Source: an uncultured Paracoccaceae bacterium
GTDB taxonomy: Bacteria > Pseudomonadota > Alphaproteobacteria > Rhodobacterales > Rhodobacteraceae
Length of the DNA: 64,000 bases
NCBI GenBank assembly: GCA_947492825.1
Contig: CANLNT010000001.1
Coordinates: forward strand, 124,001 to 188,000
Direction: 5' to 3'
Shown here: positions 50,979 through 60,074 of the stretch, piece by piece
How positions within the stretch are numbered: position 1 is the first letter of the stretch
Layout: each line of letters begins with the position of its first letter
Position numbers and translations under genes: made by a program
The notes under the pieces: generated by a model
The model's database searches: none
What the model was told of the DNA's origin: nothing
Seen by the model: the letters and a program-made list of their open reading frames with translations, nothing else

Positions 50979-52699
50979 GCTGCGTCCTTCTTTTGAATGC
51001 GGACGATGCCGTTTGTTCCATCGACGGTGACGATATCCCCGGTTTGAATTGCGTTCGTTGCGACACCGGTGCCAACCACGCAAGGCAGGCCATATTCGCG
51101 GCTGACGATAGAGGCATGGGTCAGCGTCCCGCCATTATCGCAGACACAGCCGCCGATTTTGGTAAACGCGGGCGTCCACGACGGTGCGGTGCCTTCGCAC
51201 ACCAAAATATCGCCGGGGTTCAACAGATGCAGGTCGTCTGCGTTGTGCATGACCTTTGCGGGTCCAGTGACGGACCCTTTGGAGGCGGGGATGCCTGCCA
51301 ATTCTGCGCCGATTTCGCCCCGCTGGGCGGCGAGGAATTTCTCGTGCAGGCCGACGATTTCGATCAGGATTGGATCACCCACATTGTCCGGCACAGTGCC
51401 CACGACCTTTGGCATTTCCTTCCGGCGGCTGTTCCAGTGATCGTAATAATCGCGTCGGTCCTTTACGACGGGTTTCAGGGCTTTCCAGTTCGTTGACCCT
51501 TCGGCCAGTTCGACCAGTTCCGTGTGAAACAGAAAGCACCCGTCATCGGGGCTGTCCGCACCTACCTTTTCGGCAATCGCGGTGGCGGCGCGGCGCATCG
51601 GGATGGTGGCCTGCATATCGATGACGACGTTGTGGTCTTCGTTCCACCAGCTGAAGTTGGCCATGCGGCATCCGGCCAGCGCCTGATCGAAGGCGGCTTG
51701 CTCGCTTTGGGTCAATTTGCTGCGGGCGGCTTCGACTGCTTCATCGCGCTCTTTCGCTGCCATGGCCAAACCGCCATCAAAATCATGCGCACCGGCTTTC
51801 TGCAGGAAGGTTTCAAGCAGGCCGACGACCGGTTGCTGATCCTCGATCCACGGCTTTTCAAGAGGGTCAGCAATGCCCGTGCACCGCCAGCCCCATTCCG
51901 CGAGGAACGCATCATATTCGGCCAGCCATGCAACGCCGTTGGGACCCGCGCTGTCCATTGCTGCGCGCATTTGCGCAGGCGTGCCGGTGACATGACCTGC
52001 CACGCCCAGCTCTTTCGCGCGTTTTGTCAGGTTCCAAAGCGCGACATCGGTGTCGATGATCTTGGTCCTCTCGCCTTGCAAGAATTTGGCGATCTCACCC
52101 GGCTCCACGCCGAGCTCTGCGCACAGGCCATAGAAGCCGGCGTAGTTCGCCAACAGCGGATACATCAGGCCAAAATGCGTGACCCAGGCGAACTTTTGGA
52201 ACGACCGCGCGTCATTGGCGAATTGCGCCAAATCAGTCAGGCTGGCGCCTGCTGTGTCAAAATCGCGGAAATGAGAGAACCCGGCTTTCAACTCTGCTTC
52301 GCGCTTGGCCCACGTATCGTTGAACCTTTCGAGAATGCCGCCCAGATCATTGCCGATGCGCATGCCGCGAAAGCCCGGTTCCCAAGCGCTTTTCAGGGGG
52401 CTTTCACCGCCGAACACATGCACGCCGCCGAACCGCACGGCCAGCCCGTTGGACGGGGGCAAAGGCAGGGTCGTTGCGGCCTGTTGCGTGGCGAAGGCGT
52501 AGCCGTCTTCAAAGAAGCTCATCCCAAGGGGCGTGGTGCCCTTGGGCCAGTGGAAGTCGAGAAACCAGAACCGTTCGACGTCTTCTTCGCGGAATTTCGA
52601 CACAGGCTCTGCGATCCAGGGGCTGTTGAAAAATCGCTCTTCCATGCCGGGGTAACCGGGGTCTTTCACGAATTCGTCGATCGAAATGATTGTGGACAT
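50975..52699 (-). CDS. PEP-utilising enzyme, phosphohistidine-domain subunit of a split dikinase-like phosphotransferase
   Basis: A 574-residue protein whose last 90 residues are the swivelling phosphohistidine domain of PEP synthase-like enzymes: IPASKGSVTGPAKV, GDILVCEGTAPSWTPAF, then GGTLTHASIVSREYGLP with the phosphoacceptor His528. The first 450 residues are a helical substrate domain like that of rifampicin phosphotransferase or phenylphosphate synthase subunit 1. There is no ATP-grasp domain here; the missing half is encoded at 58982. The pair should transfer the beta-phosphate of ATP to an alcohol or phenol, giving AMP and phosphate. The acceptor is unknown. Confidence 0.85.
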   Translation of the reverse strand: MSTIISIDEFVKDPGYPGMEERFFNSPWIAEPVSKFREEDVERFWFLDFHWPKGTTPLGMSFFEDGYAFATQQAATTLPLPPSNGLAVRFGGVHVFGGESPLKSAWEPGFRGMRIGNDLGGILERFNDTWAKREAELKAGFSHFRDFDTAGASLTDLAQFANDARSFQKFAWVTHFGLMYPLLANYAGFYGLCAELGVEPGEIAKFLQGERTKIIDTDVALWNLTKRAKELGVAGHVTGTPAQMRAAMDSAGPNGVAWLAEYDAFLAEWGWRCTGIADPLEKPWIEDQQPVVGLLETFLQKAGAHDFDGGLAMAAKERDEAVEAARSKLTQSEQAAFDQALAGCRMANFSWWNEDHNVVIDMQATIPMRRAATAIAEKVGADSPDDGCFLFHTELVELAEGSTNWKALKPVVKDRRDYYDHWNSRRKEMPKVVGTVPDNVGDPILIEIVGLHEKFLAAQRGEIGAELAGIPASKGSVTGPAKVMHNADDLHLLNPGDILVCEGTAPSWTPAFTKIGGCVCDNGGTLTHASIVSREYGLPCVVGTGVATNAIQTGDIVTVDGTNGIVRIQKKDAA

Positions 52700-52721
52700 G
52701 GGTGTCTCCTGTTGCGCCGGT

Positions 52722-53447
52722 TCAGGCCGCTTCGGTGTCGATGTAAAGGTTTCGGATCGCGTCGGGGTCGTCGCGAAAGCGGGCGACGCCGTCCTCGGCT
52801 ATGACGCGCCCCCGGCTTAGAACGGCCACGCGGTCGGCGATTTCGAGGGCCATGGCGGTGTATTGTTCGATCAAAAGGATGCCGACGCCCTGATCTGCCA
52901 CGCGTTTCAATAGCGGAATCAGGCGGCGCACGATGACAGGCGCCAGACCAAAGGACATCTCATCTGCCAGCACGAATTTCGGTTTGGTCATAAGGGCTTG
53001 CGCCAAAGACAACATTTGCTGCTGCCCCCCGGATAAGTGACCCGCAGGCAAGGAGAGTTTTTCTCGCAGTTCCGGGAAGATATCCAACGCATGGTCGTAA
53101 GCTTCTGACGCGGCTTTGCGCGGCAAGAAGGCGGCGGCAGCATGCAGGTTATCGTCAACGGACAGGGTCGTCAGTACGCGGTGACCTTCGGGGACCGCGG
53201 CAACGCCTACGCGGCGAATGTGTTGCGGTTTGCGCCCGATCAAGGAGTCGTCAGAAAGTGCAATCGTGCCCGCAGCCGGGGCGATTTCACCGGCAATTGT
53301 GGACACAAGCGTACTTTTCCCCGCGCCGTTTGGCCCCAGCAGAGCAAGGATTTCGCCCGGCGCCACAGACAGCGACACGTCATCAAGTACCCGTTGCGCG
53401 CCGCGCTCAACACAAAGGCCCGCGATGGTCAGATTGGGTTGGCTCAT
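52722..53447 (-). CDS. livF: Branched-chain amino acid-type ABC transporter ATPase LivF
   Basis: A 241-residue ATPase with intact Walker [10 protein letters not shown], signature LSGGQQQM, Walker B FVLADEMSFGLAP and H-loop region LIEQY, the last being typical of LivF. It overlaps livG by four bases. It forms the heterodimeric motor with the LivG-type protein at 53444, whose own signature motif is degenerate. Despite the family name, members import amides, aromatic acids, urea and others. Confidence 0.93.
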   Translation of the reverse strand: MSQPNLTIAGLCVERGAQRVLDDVSLSVAPGEILALLGPNGAGKSTLVSTIAGEIAPAAGTIALSDDSLIGRKPQHIRRVGVAAVPEGHRVLTTLSVDDNLHAAAAFLPRKAASEAYDHALDIFPELREKLSLPAGHLSGGQQQMLSLAQALMTKPKFVLADEMSFGLAPVIVRRLIPLLKRVADQGVGILLIEQYTAMALEIADRVAVLSRGRVIAEDGVARFRDDPDAIRNLYIDTEAA

Positions 53448-54166
53448 GCGGCGTCCTCCTTTTCGAACTCACCGAGATAGGCGGCGCGGACCTTTGGATT
53501 GGCCAAAGTCTCGCGCGTTGGGCCAGCGGCCACGAGCGTCCCGAAATCCAGCACCGCCACGCGGTCGCAAAGATCGCCAATCAGGTCGAAGTCGTGGTCA
53601 ATGATCAGGACTTGTGCGCCCATGTCCGGCAACTTGCGCAACAGCGTCATCAACTGGGCGCGTTCGTCCGTGGCCAGTCCGGCGGCTGGTTCATCCAGCA
53701 TGATCAGGCGGGGTTTGGCCGCAAGGCAGCGGGCAATTTCGACCATGCGCAGGGTAAAGCCATCCAGCGCGCTGCCCATCTTGTCAGCCTGCGCGCTCAG
53801 CCCCAGAAGGGTGAGCGTCTCTTCCAACCGTGCCTGCGCCTCTGCCCGCGGCAGGTGCAGGCTGTCGAGCGTGACAAGCACATTTTCCGCAACGCTCAAA
53901 TCCGTTGCGACCTGCGGCGTCTGGAAGGAACGCGTGATGCCATGCTTAAGTCGATCTTCTGCGCGGACCGGGCCAAAGTCTTGATCAAACATCCGAATGG
54001 CGCCCGTGAAGGGTACGACAAACCCCGACAGCACGTTCAAGAGCGTGGTTTTGCCTGCGCCATTGGGACCAATGAGTCCTTGGATCTTGCCGTCCAACGT
54101 CAGGTTCAGATCTACGATGGGTTTGACACCGCCAAATGATACGGTGATGTCAGATAACTCAATCAT
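53444..54166 (-). CDS. livG: Branched-chain amino acid-type ABC transporter ATPase LivG with degenerate signature motif
   Basis: A 240-residue ATPase. Walker A GPNGAGKTT, Walker B LIMLDEPAAGL and the H-loop IIDHDFDLI are intact, but the ABC signature reads LDGFTLRMVEIAR where LivG proteins have LSYGQQRRLEIAR-like sequence; Ser and Gln of the LSGGQ core are lost. In heterodimeric ABC motors one weakened site is tolerated, so the transporter may have one catalytic and one structural ATP site. It overlaps livM by eight bases and livF by four. Confidence 0.9.
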   Translation of the reverse strand: MIELSDITVSFGGVKPIVDLNLTLDGKIQGLIGPNGAGKTTLLNVLSGFVVPFTGAIRMFDQDFGPVRAEDRLKHGITRSFQTPQVATDLSVAENVLVTLDSLHLPRAEAQARLEETLTLLGLSAQADKMGSALDGFTLRMVEIARCLAAKPRLIMLDEPAAGLATDERAQLMTLLRKLPDMGAQVLIIDHDFDLIGDLCDRVAVLDFGTLVAAGPTRETLANPKVRAAYLGEFEKEDAA

Positions 54167-55211
54167 CTTTGGACCCTTTCAGCTTGGTGCCAACTGCGCT
54201 GAACAGGTCTTGCAACTGCCCCGCGATGCCGCGCGGCGCGCTGACAATCGCGTGGATCAGGGCGACCCCGAAAATGATCATCGCGACATCCCCGTCGATG
54301 CCCCAGCTGTCCAAGAGAGCTGGAAAAACGCGATAAAGAAATGCGGCGATCAAAGCGGCAGCCAGGGACCACGGCCCGGCCACGATCACCAGACCGTACA
54401 ACAACAGCGATTGCAGCGCGTCGAAGCTGCGCCCGTCCAGCTGACCGATGGACCCGGCCATGAGCGTGCCGCCGATGCCCGACAGGGCGCCCGCCAGGCC
54501 AAAGGCCTTGAACCGGGCAGCGCCAATCTTGACGCCTGCCGATTTCGCCACAGTATCGCCTGCCCGGATCATCGCCCAGGCGCGCCCCGCGCTGGACCGC
54601 AGGACTGCATAGGTGGCGGCAAAGGCAAAGGCCACGATGATCGTCGCATAGATGAAATAGGCGCGGTCTGACTGTGCGAGGGCAGGGCGTTGCATCATCT
54701 GACGTTCCCGGCTGCCATCCACGCGGCCCCAGAAGCCGGACCCGCCATCGGGGAAGCCAATCGAGCTGACGACGACATGCAAACCTGCCGCAAACATCAA
54801 TGTGACCAGCGCAAAGATCAGGCCCTTGTGCCGGATCCCCGGCAGGCCAAGCACGGCACCCACGACACCTGTGCCGACGGCAGCGACGATCAGGTTCACC
54901 TCGAACGGCAGACCAAAGGCATGGGCGAACCGCAGTGACACCCAGCCACCAACGGCCATAAGCGCAATGCCCGCCAGTGACACATGCCCCAGCCGTTCGT
55001 GCAGCACAGCGACGCCTTGGGCGGCGGCAGCTACGGCCATCATCGAGGTAAAGACGCGCACCCAATAGGACGGCAGGAACGGAACGATGATTACAAACAG
55101 GGCAAGGGCGATGATCACGCCGGGATTGTCGCGCCACAACCGGTGCAAAAACGTGCCGCGCGTGTGAGACGATTGCGTGGTGGCAGAGGTTGTCATGTCA
55201 AGCAAACTCAT
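54159..55211 (-). CDS. livM: Branched-chain amino acid-type ABC transporter permease LivM
   Basis: A 350-residue permease with about nine helices starting near residue 30. The ATPase-contact region GAARFKAFGLAGALSGIGGTLMAG is the LivM signature (KxxAFxxSAxxAGxAG-like). The ATG at 55211 shares one base with the livH stop (TGATG), and the N-terminal 28 residues are polar. It forms the channel with LivH. Confidence 0.92.
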   Translation of the reverse strand: MSLLDMTTSATTQSSHTRGTFLHRLWRDNPGVIIALALFVIIVPFLPSYWVRVFTSMMAVAAAAQGVAVLHERLGHVSLAGIALMAVGGWVSLRFAHAFGLPFEVNLIVAAVGTGVVGAVLGLPGIRHKGLIFALVTLMFAAGLHVVVSSIGFPDGGSGFWGRVDGSRERQMMQRPALAQSDRAYFIYATIIVAFAFAATYAVLRSSAGRAWAMIRAGDTVAKSAGVKIGAARFKAFGLAGALSGIGGTLMAGSIGQLDGRSFDALQSLLLYGLVIVAGPWSLAAALIAAFLYRVFPALLDSWGIDGDVAMIIFGVALIHAIVSAPRGIAGQLQDLFSAVGTKLKGSKDD

Positions 55212-56080
55212 CAGCTGGCCCTTTCTGATCTGAAGGCCGCGGCTGGCAGGATCATCAGGATCGCAATGGCCACAACGAAGGGGGCCAACGAACGGTAGGG
55301 GGCAATGGATTGAAATGGTGTCGCGACAGCCTCGAGCATGCCGATGACAAGACCACCCAGCAGCGTCAGCCACAGCGAGCGCAGGCCACCGAGAATGGCG
55401 GCCGCAAGCGAAGGGACCACCATGAAGGTCAGCACGCCGGGGTCCAGTCGGACCAAGCTGCCCAGCAGAATACCCGCAACACCGGCCAAGACGCCGGAAC
55501 CGATCCAGGCAAAAAGGGTGACCCGTTCGACATCAATGCCGATCAGGGCCGAGAGATCGCGGGTGTCCGCCAGCGCACGCATCTGCAGTCCCAGCCGTGT
55601 GCGGGTGAGCAGAAGTGTCACACCGACGGCGGCGGCCAGACAGAAGCCCATCGCAACGATGCGGACACCGGTGATGCGGACACCAAGGACTTCGGTGTTC
55701 AATTCGCGCAGCGGCAGGCGCAAACGGCGAGGCGTATCGCCCCAGATAAAGTAGGCAAGCCCCAACAGGATCAGGGCCAGCCCGAGTGTCGCGACGGCTT
55801 TGACGACGTCGGTTCTTTTGGCGACATGGGCCGAGACCATAACACCATAGGCGGCAGACACCGCCGTTGCGGCTGCGATGCCCACCAGGCAGGCGTGCCA
55901 GATGTGCAGACCGAATTCGTGCATCTGCCAGGTCACCATGGCAGACACTGCCGCGACCGCACCGAAGGCGAAATTCAACTCTCCGGTTGCGCGGTAAAGG
56001 ACGACAAGCCCCAGACCTGCCAGCGCATAAACTGCGCCAAGGGCAAATCCAGTCACAAGGAATGGTGTCAGTTCGGGCAT
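55211..56080 (-). CDS. livH: Branched-chain amino acid-type ABC transporter permease LivH
   Basis: A 289-residue permease with eight or so helices. The opening FALGAVYALAGLGLVVLYRATGELNFAFGAVAAVSA is the LivH hallmark (GxxYALxAxGLxLxYxxxGxxNFAxG). It lies 27 bases after the binding-protein gene and overlaps livM. Together with LivM, LivF and LivG it completes a full importer. Confidence 0.93.
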   Translation of the reverse strand: MPELTPFLVTGFALGAVYALAGLGLVVLYRATGELNFAFGAVAAVSAMVTWQMHEFGLHIWHACLVGIAAATAVSAAYGVMVSAHVAKRTDVVKAVATLGLALILLGLAYFIWGDTPRRLRLPLRELNTEVLGVRITGVRIVAMGFCLAAAVGVTLLLTRTRLGLQMRALADTRDLSALIGIDVERVTLFAWIGSGVLAGVAGILLGSLVRLDPGVLTFMVVPSLAAAILGGLRSLWLTLLGGLVIGMLEAVATPFQSIAPYRSLAPFVVAIAILMILPAAAFRSERAS

Positions 56081-56107
56081 GTCGTCCTCCGCTTTACGCG
56101 ATCAGGC

Positions 56108-57331
56108 TTATTGGCTTAGGTCAGCCAGTTCCGGGTCGTCAGAGCGGAAGCAGTCACGGGACACGTCCCAGCCGTCCGCCGTCATCGTCGCCATGCGGCC
56201 ATCTGTGTTGGCGTTGTGACGTGCGCCGGGACCAAAGGCCCATGGCGCGCACAGCAGGTCACTTTCGATGGGTTCCATCGTTTTCAGACCATCGAGAACC
56301 GCTTCACGGGTGATGTCGCCCTCGATGTTGCGCAGCACGGTGACCATTGTCTTGGCCGCGAGGAAACCGGCCTGGCTGAAGCTGTCACGACGGGCGTCAC
56401 CATCGGCAAATCCATCCATCACGGCGATCCATGCCTGGTTGTCTTCACCTGTGCTGTCGAGCGCGTTGAACTCAATATGTGCCCGAATGCTGCCGGCCCA
56501 GTAGTCGCCCACAGCGGCAGGGAACGCACTGTCATAGATTGACGTTGGACCCAGCCAGATCGCATCTTCCAGAAGATCCTGATCTTCGGCTGCGTTGAAA
56601 ATCGGAATGGCCGCGGGGGCGGGTTCCGCGACGATGATCGCATCGGCGCCCGTGGACATCGCCTGCAAGACCAGAGATGTCGGGTCAAGCGTGGCAGGAT
56701 CGTGCAGGACGTTGAAAACCTCGACACCCTTGTCAGCACCCCATGCCGCCAGACCATCGCAGAACCAGCCACCCACATTGGGGATATTCGGCGCCATGCA
56801 CACAAAGCTGCGCGCGCCGTCGTTTTCAAACGCATCGATCGCGGCACCCAGCGTGGACAGGCGTGGCCCCATGTTCATCGGTGCGATGTTTTCCGAAAAG
56901 AAGCACTCGCGCGGGACGCCGACACCGGCAATCACGCCGACACCGTTTTCAGCGTAGAAATTCGCGTTGGTGCCACATTCCACAAAGGACGTGGATCCTG
57001 CCATCGCCACGACACCCTCGTCCGTCACCAGCTTAGCAGCCGCGTTAGCAGCATTCTCAGGGTTCCAGGCGTCGTCTTCGACGATGTATTCAATTGGCTG
57101 TCCATCAATGCCGCCATTTGCATTGACGCAGTCAAAAAGGGCTGCGGCAGCAGTGGATGCTGTCGAAAAGTCGGCGGGCCCGGTTTGACCGACAATGGCA
57201 CCAATCTTGATTGGTTCACCTGTTGCAGGCTCTCCCGAGCCGCACATCGCATGGGCCTCTGCCTGTGCGGCATTTGGTATGAACTGCAGCGCCGAGACCA
57301 GCGCAAGCGGGGCAATGTACAAGGTTTTCAT
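56108..57331 (-). CDS. ABC transporter substrate-binding protein, LivJ/LivK type
   Basis: A 407-residue periplasmic protein with a signal peptide (about 1-24, ALVSALQFIPNAAQA). The mature domain starts IKIGAIVGQTGPADFSTAS and continues VNANGGIDGQPIEYIVEDDAWNPENAANAAAKL (two stretches), the classical leucine-binding-protein-like pattern. Seven or so Cys (for example ECGTNANF, ECFFSENI, WFCDGL, CAPWAF) is unusually many for this family and suggests disulfides. The ligand is unknown; neighbours suggest an aromatic or hydroxylated compound. Confidence 0.9.
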   Translation of the reverse strand: MKTLYIAPLALVSALQFIPNAAQAEAHAMCGSGEPATGEPIKIGAIVGQTGPADFSTASTAAAALFDCVNANGGIDGQPIEYIVEDDAWNPENAANAAAKLVTDEGVVAMAGSTSFVECGTNANFYAENGVGVIAGVGVPRECFFSENIAPMNMGPRLSTLGAAIDAFENDGARSFVCMAPNIPNVGGWFCDGLAAWGADKGVEVFNVLHDPATLDPTSLVLQAMSTGADAIIVAEPAPAAIPIFNAAEDQDLLEDAIWLGPTSIYDSAFPAAVGDYWAGSIRAHIEFNALDSTGEDNQAWIAVMDGFADGDARRDSFSQAGFLAAKTMVTVLRNIEGDITREAVLDGLKTMEPIESDLLCAPWAFGPGARHNANTDGRMATMTADGWDVSRDCFRSDDPELADLSQ

Positions 57332-57362
57332 AGATCAAGTTCCTCCTAAACTTTGATGATCT

Positions 57363-58985
57363 TCACGCTGCTTTCGTCCTTTCGCGACGGTCGGTCGCGA
57401 TGAGGTCTGCAGCCTTTTCGGCAATCATGATGGCGGGGGCGTTGGTGTTGCCGCTGACAATTGTTGGCATGATGGATGCGTCCACGACCCGCAGGTTCTG
57501 AACCCCATGGACCCGCAGGTTTGGGTCCGTCACAGCATCGGGGCCGGTGCCCATCGCGCAGGTGCCAACGGGATGATAAACAGTGCGCGCATTGGCACGC
57601 ACAAAGCTTTCAAGGTCGTCGTCGTCTACTGCCTTCCCTGGCAAAATCTCTGTCAGGCCGTGGGGTTTGAACGGGTCCTGGCGCAGAATTTCACGTGCAA
57701 TACCAACGCCTTTGGTCAGCAGTCGCAGGTCGTCTTCGTGGCGCAATAGCCCCAGATCAATCAGTGGATCGCCATCAACGCGGGATGGATCAAGCGTTAG
57801 GGACCCCCGGCTTTTCGGGCGCAAGACGCAGGTATGCAGCGACACACCATGACCCCATTCCAGCATCTTGCCACGGTGACTTTTGCGGCCGGGGATAAAG
57901 TGGAACTGCAGATCAGGCTGATCCTGATCCGGCGCAGAGCGGATGAACCCGCCGCCTTCGACCATATTGGAGCTCAACATGCCGCGGCGGCCAAAGACAT
58001 AGCGCAGCCCTTCCCAGGACAGACGCGGCAGGCCGGCCATCGAAATCCCATATGGCGTGCGCGATGTGCTTTCGCAGATGACCATACAGTCGACGTGGTC
58101 TTGCAGGTTGGCGCCGACGCCGGGAAGCGCAGTATGAACCGCAATTCCGCAGGCGCGAAGGTGCGGGCCGGGTCCGATTCCGGACCGTAACAGAAGTTCT
58201 GGCGATCCGATGGCACCCGCGCTGAGGATAATTTCGATCCGCGCTTCAATGTCTTCGGTCTGGCCGTCGTTCCGTTTCAAACGAACCGCCTGAGCCGTCG
58301 CTTCGGACATGACGACCTTACTGACCACAGCATCCGTTTCAATATGAAGGTTCGGGCGCGTTTGAGTGTTTTTGAGAAACGCATGGGCGGTGCTCATGCG
58401 CGACCCACCGGACTGCGTGACCTGATAGACACCAACGCCTTCCTGATCCGCGCCGTTGAAGTCACGCGTCTGGCGATACTGCAACTGACCGGCAGCTTCG
58501 ATAAAGACATCGTTCATCGGACTGGGGTCTGTCAGGCGTTGCACGGACAGCGGTCCATCCGACCCATGAAACGTGGGGTCAACGCCGGGGGCCGAATTGC
58601 CTTCCGATCGCATGAAATACGGCAGCACGTCGTCAAAAGACCAGCCAGCGCATCCTTGCGCCGCCCACCCATCATAGTCCGCAGCCTGACCACGGATGTA
58701 GATCATCCCATTGATCGCAGACGACCCGCCCAAAACCTTGCCACGTGGAACAGAGACCTGTCGCCCGCCAAGACCCTCTTGCGCGGTCGATGTATAAAGC
58801 CAGTTCAGTTTTGGGTGCTTTGATAACCAGATCAGCCCTAGTGGGATCGAAATGGCGGGATGCGTGTCACGCGGCCCCGCTTCGATCAAGCAAACGCTGA
58901 CAGATGGGTCTTCGCTTAGTCGCGCGGCGAGCGTTGCCCCAGAGGATCCGGCCCCCACAATCACATAGTCAAAGCAGCGCGTCAT
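57363..58985 (-). CDS. GMC family oxidoreductase (choline/alcohol dehydrogenase type)
   Basis: A 540-residue FAD-dependent alcohol oxidoreductase. The FAD motif YVIVGAGSSGATLAARLSE (about 7-25), the GMC signature GKVLGGSSAINGMIYIRG (about 82-99), the catalytic His in YHPVGTCAMG and the second active-site position in SGNTNAPAIMIAEKAADLI are intact. It converts an alcohol to an aldehyde. The start overlaps the ATP-grasp gene stop by four bases, and an aldehyde dehydrogenase is divergent from the operon, so a two-step alcohol to acid oxidation is likely. The alcohol is not identified. Confidence 0.93.
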   Translation of the reverse strand: MTRCFDYVIVGAGSSGATLAARLSEDPSVSVCLIEAGPRDTHPAISIPLGLIWLSKHPKLNWLYTSTAQEGLGGRQVSVPRGKVLGGSSAINGMIYIRGQAADYDGWAAQGCAGWSFDDVLPYFMRSEGNSAPGVDPTFHGSDGPLSVQRLTDPSPMNDVFIEAAGQLQYRQTRDFNGADQEGVGVYQVTQSGGSRMSTAHAFLKNTQTRPNLHIETDAVVSKVVMSEATAQAVRLKRNDGQTEDIEARIEIILSAGAIGSPELLLRSGIGPGPHLRACGIAVHTALPGVGANLQDHVDCMVICESTSRTPYGISMAGLPRLSWEGLRYVFGRRGMLSSNMVEGGGFIRSAPDQDQPDLQFHFIPGRKSHRGKMLEWGHGVSLHTCVLRPKSRGSLTLDPSRVDGDPLIDLGLLRHEDDLRLLTKGVGIAREILRQDPFKPHGLTEILPGKAVDDDDLESFVRANARTVYHPVGTCAMGTGPDAVTDPNLRVHGVQNLRVVDASIMPTIVSGNTNAPAIMIAEKAADLIATDRRERTKAA

Positions 58986-60040
58986 CCCTTGACGCCAAAC
59001 GCATATTTGCCGGCGTATGCGGCAGGGTTCCAGGCGGGGGCAGGTTCGGGCGCAGGCTCTTGGCCCAATGTGGTGATCGGGCGCACCTGAACCAGAACCG
59101 GAGGGTCACCGGCCGCGCGGTGCGCCGGGATCACCCATTCGACATCAATCGGCCCCGAGACGTTTTCTTCGACGCTGCGCACCGCCGCAGCGATGGCTTT
59201 GATTTCCTCATCATTCAACACGCGACCATGCCGGAACAGATCCGGTGTGGGCACTTCAACAACCAGCCCTTTGGCCGCGTCAAAGACAGATACGATGACC
59301 TTTTCGGTGACGGCGACATCCAGCACTCGCAGGTCCGTTTTATCGACGATGGCACGGTCCGGGGTCACGACACCCTGCACAACGGATTCGCCAAACCCCC
59401 AGTTGCCTTCGATGATGATCCGGTCCCGCTTGCCCGTCAGCGGGTCTGCCGAAAAGGCAACGCCAGCGGCGCGCGCATTGACCAGTTCCAGAACAACAAC
59501 AGCCATGCGCCCGTGGCGGCCCAAATCATTGCGGGCACGGTATCCAATGGCGCGGGCGTTGTACAAACTGGCCCATACCTTTTTGATATGCGTGATCAGG
59601 GCATCATGGCCTGCAACCCCAAGGAATGTTTCAAATTGTCCGGCAAAGCTTGCGTCTTTGGCGTCTTCACCAACTGCGGATGACCGTACGGCCACCTGCA
59701 GGCTAAGCGTGCGCGTGTCATAACAAAGCTGATCGTAGGCCCGTGTGAAGGCAGCGCGCATCGCAGCAGGAAGGGTCGCACCGCAGATCGCTGCGGAGAT
59801 TTGGGCAGCAGCGGCATTGCAGGCGGCATCATCGGCGGCGTCTAGACCATCCAGAACAGTGTTGATTTGATCGCCAAGGGTCGTGCCTTCGATCAACTGG
59901 TCGAGCGCAACAGCCTTTACGGTAAAGCCCTTGGGGACGTTGCAGCCCATGCCGATCAACTCACCAAGGCGCAGACCTTTTCCGCCGAGAAATGCTTCGT
60001 CGCCACCGGGTTGAAGTGGGTGAATGAGGCCTGTGTCCAT
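58982..60040 (-). CDS. PEP-synthase-like ATP-grasp subunit (PPDK_N domain) of a split phosphotransferase
   Basis: A 352-residue protein consisting of only the N-terminal ATP-grasp domain of PEP synthase-like enzymes. It shows GGKGLRLGELIGMGCNVPKGF (two pieces, about 19-39), VRSSAVGEDAKDASFAGQFE (about 118-137), GVAFSADPLTGKRDRIIIEG and IDVEWVI followed by VQVRPITTLG, where a full-length enzyme would continue into the swivelling His domain. The protein stops about 20 residues later. The matching His-domain protein is encoded eight genes on (50975). Size and split match phenylphosphate synthase subunit 2. It is the first gene of the ten-gene operon. Confidence 0.88.
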   Translation of the reverse strand: MDTGLIHPLQPGGDEAFLGGKGLRLGELIGMGCNVPKGFTVKAVALDQLIEGTTLGDQINTVLDGLDAADDAACNAAAAQISAAICGATLPAAMRAAFTRAYDQLCYDTRTLSLQVAVRSSAVGEDAKDASFAGQFETFLGVAGHDALITHIKKVWASLYNARAIGYRARNDLGRHGRMAVVVLELVNARAAGVAFSADPLTGKRDRIIIEGNWGFGESVVQGVVTPDRAIVDKTDLRVLDVAVTEKVIVSVFDAAKGLVVEVPTPDLFRHGRVLNDEEIKAIAAAVRSVEENVSGPIDVEWVIPAHRAAGDPPVLVQVRPITTLGQEPAPEPAPAWNPAAYAGKYAFGVKG

Positions 60041-60074
60041 CGCTGCGCGTCCTCCCGTCCGCTCAAACGTAATT

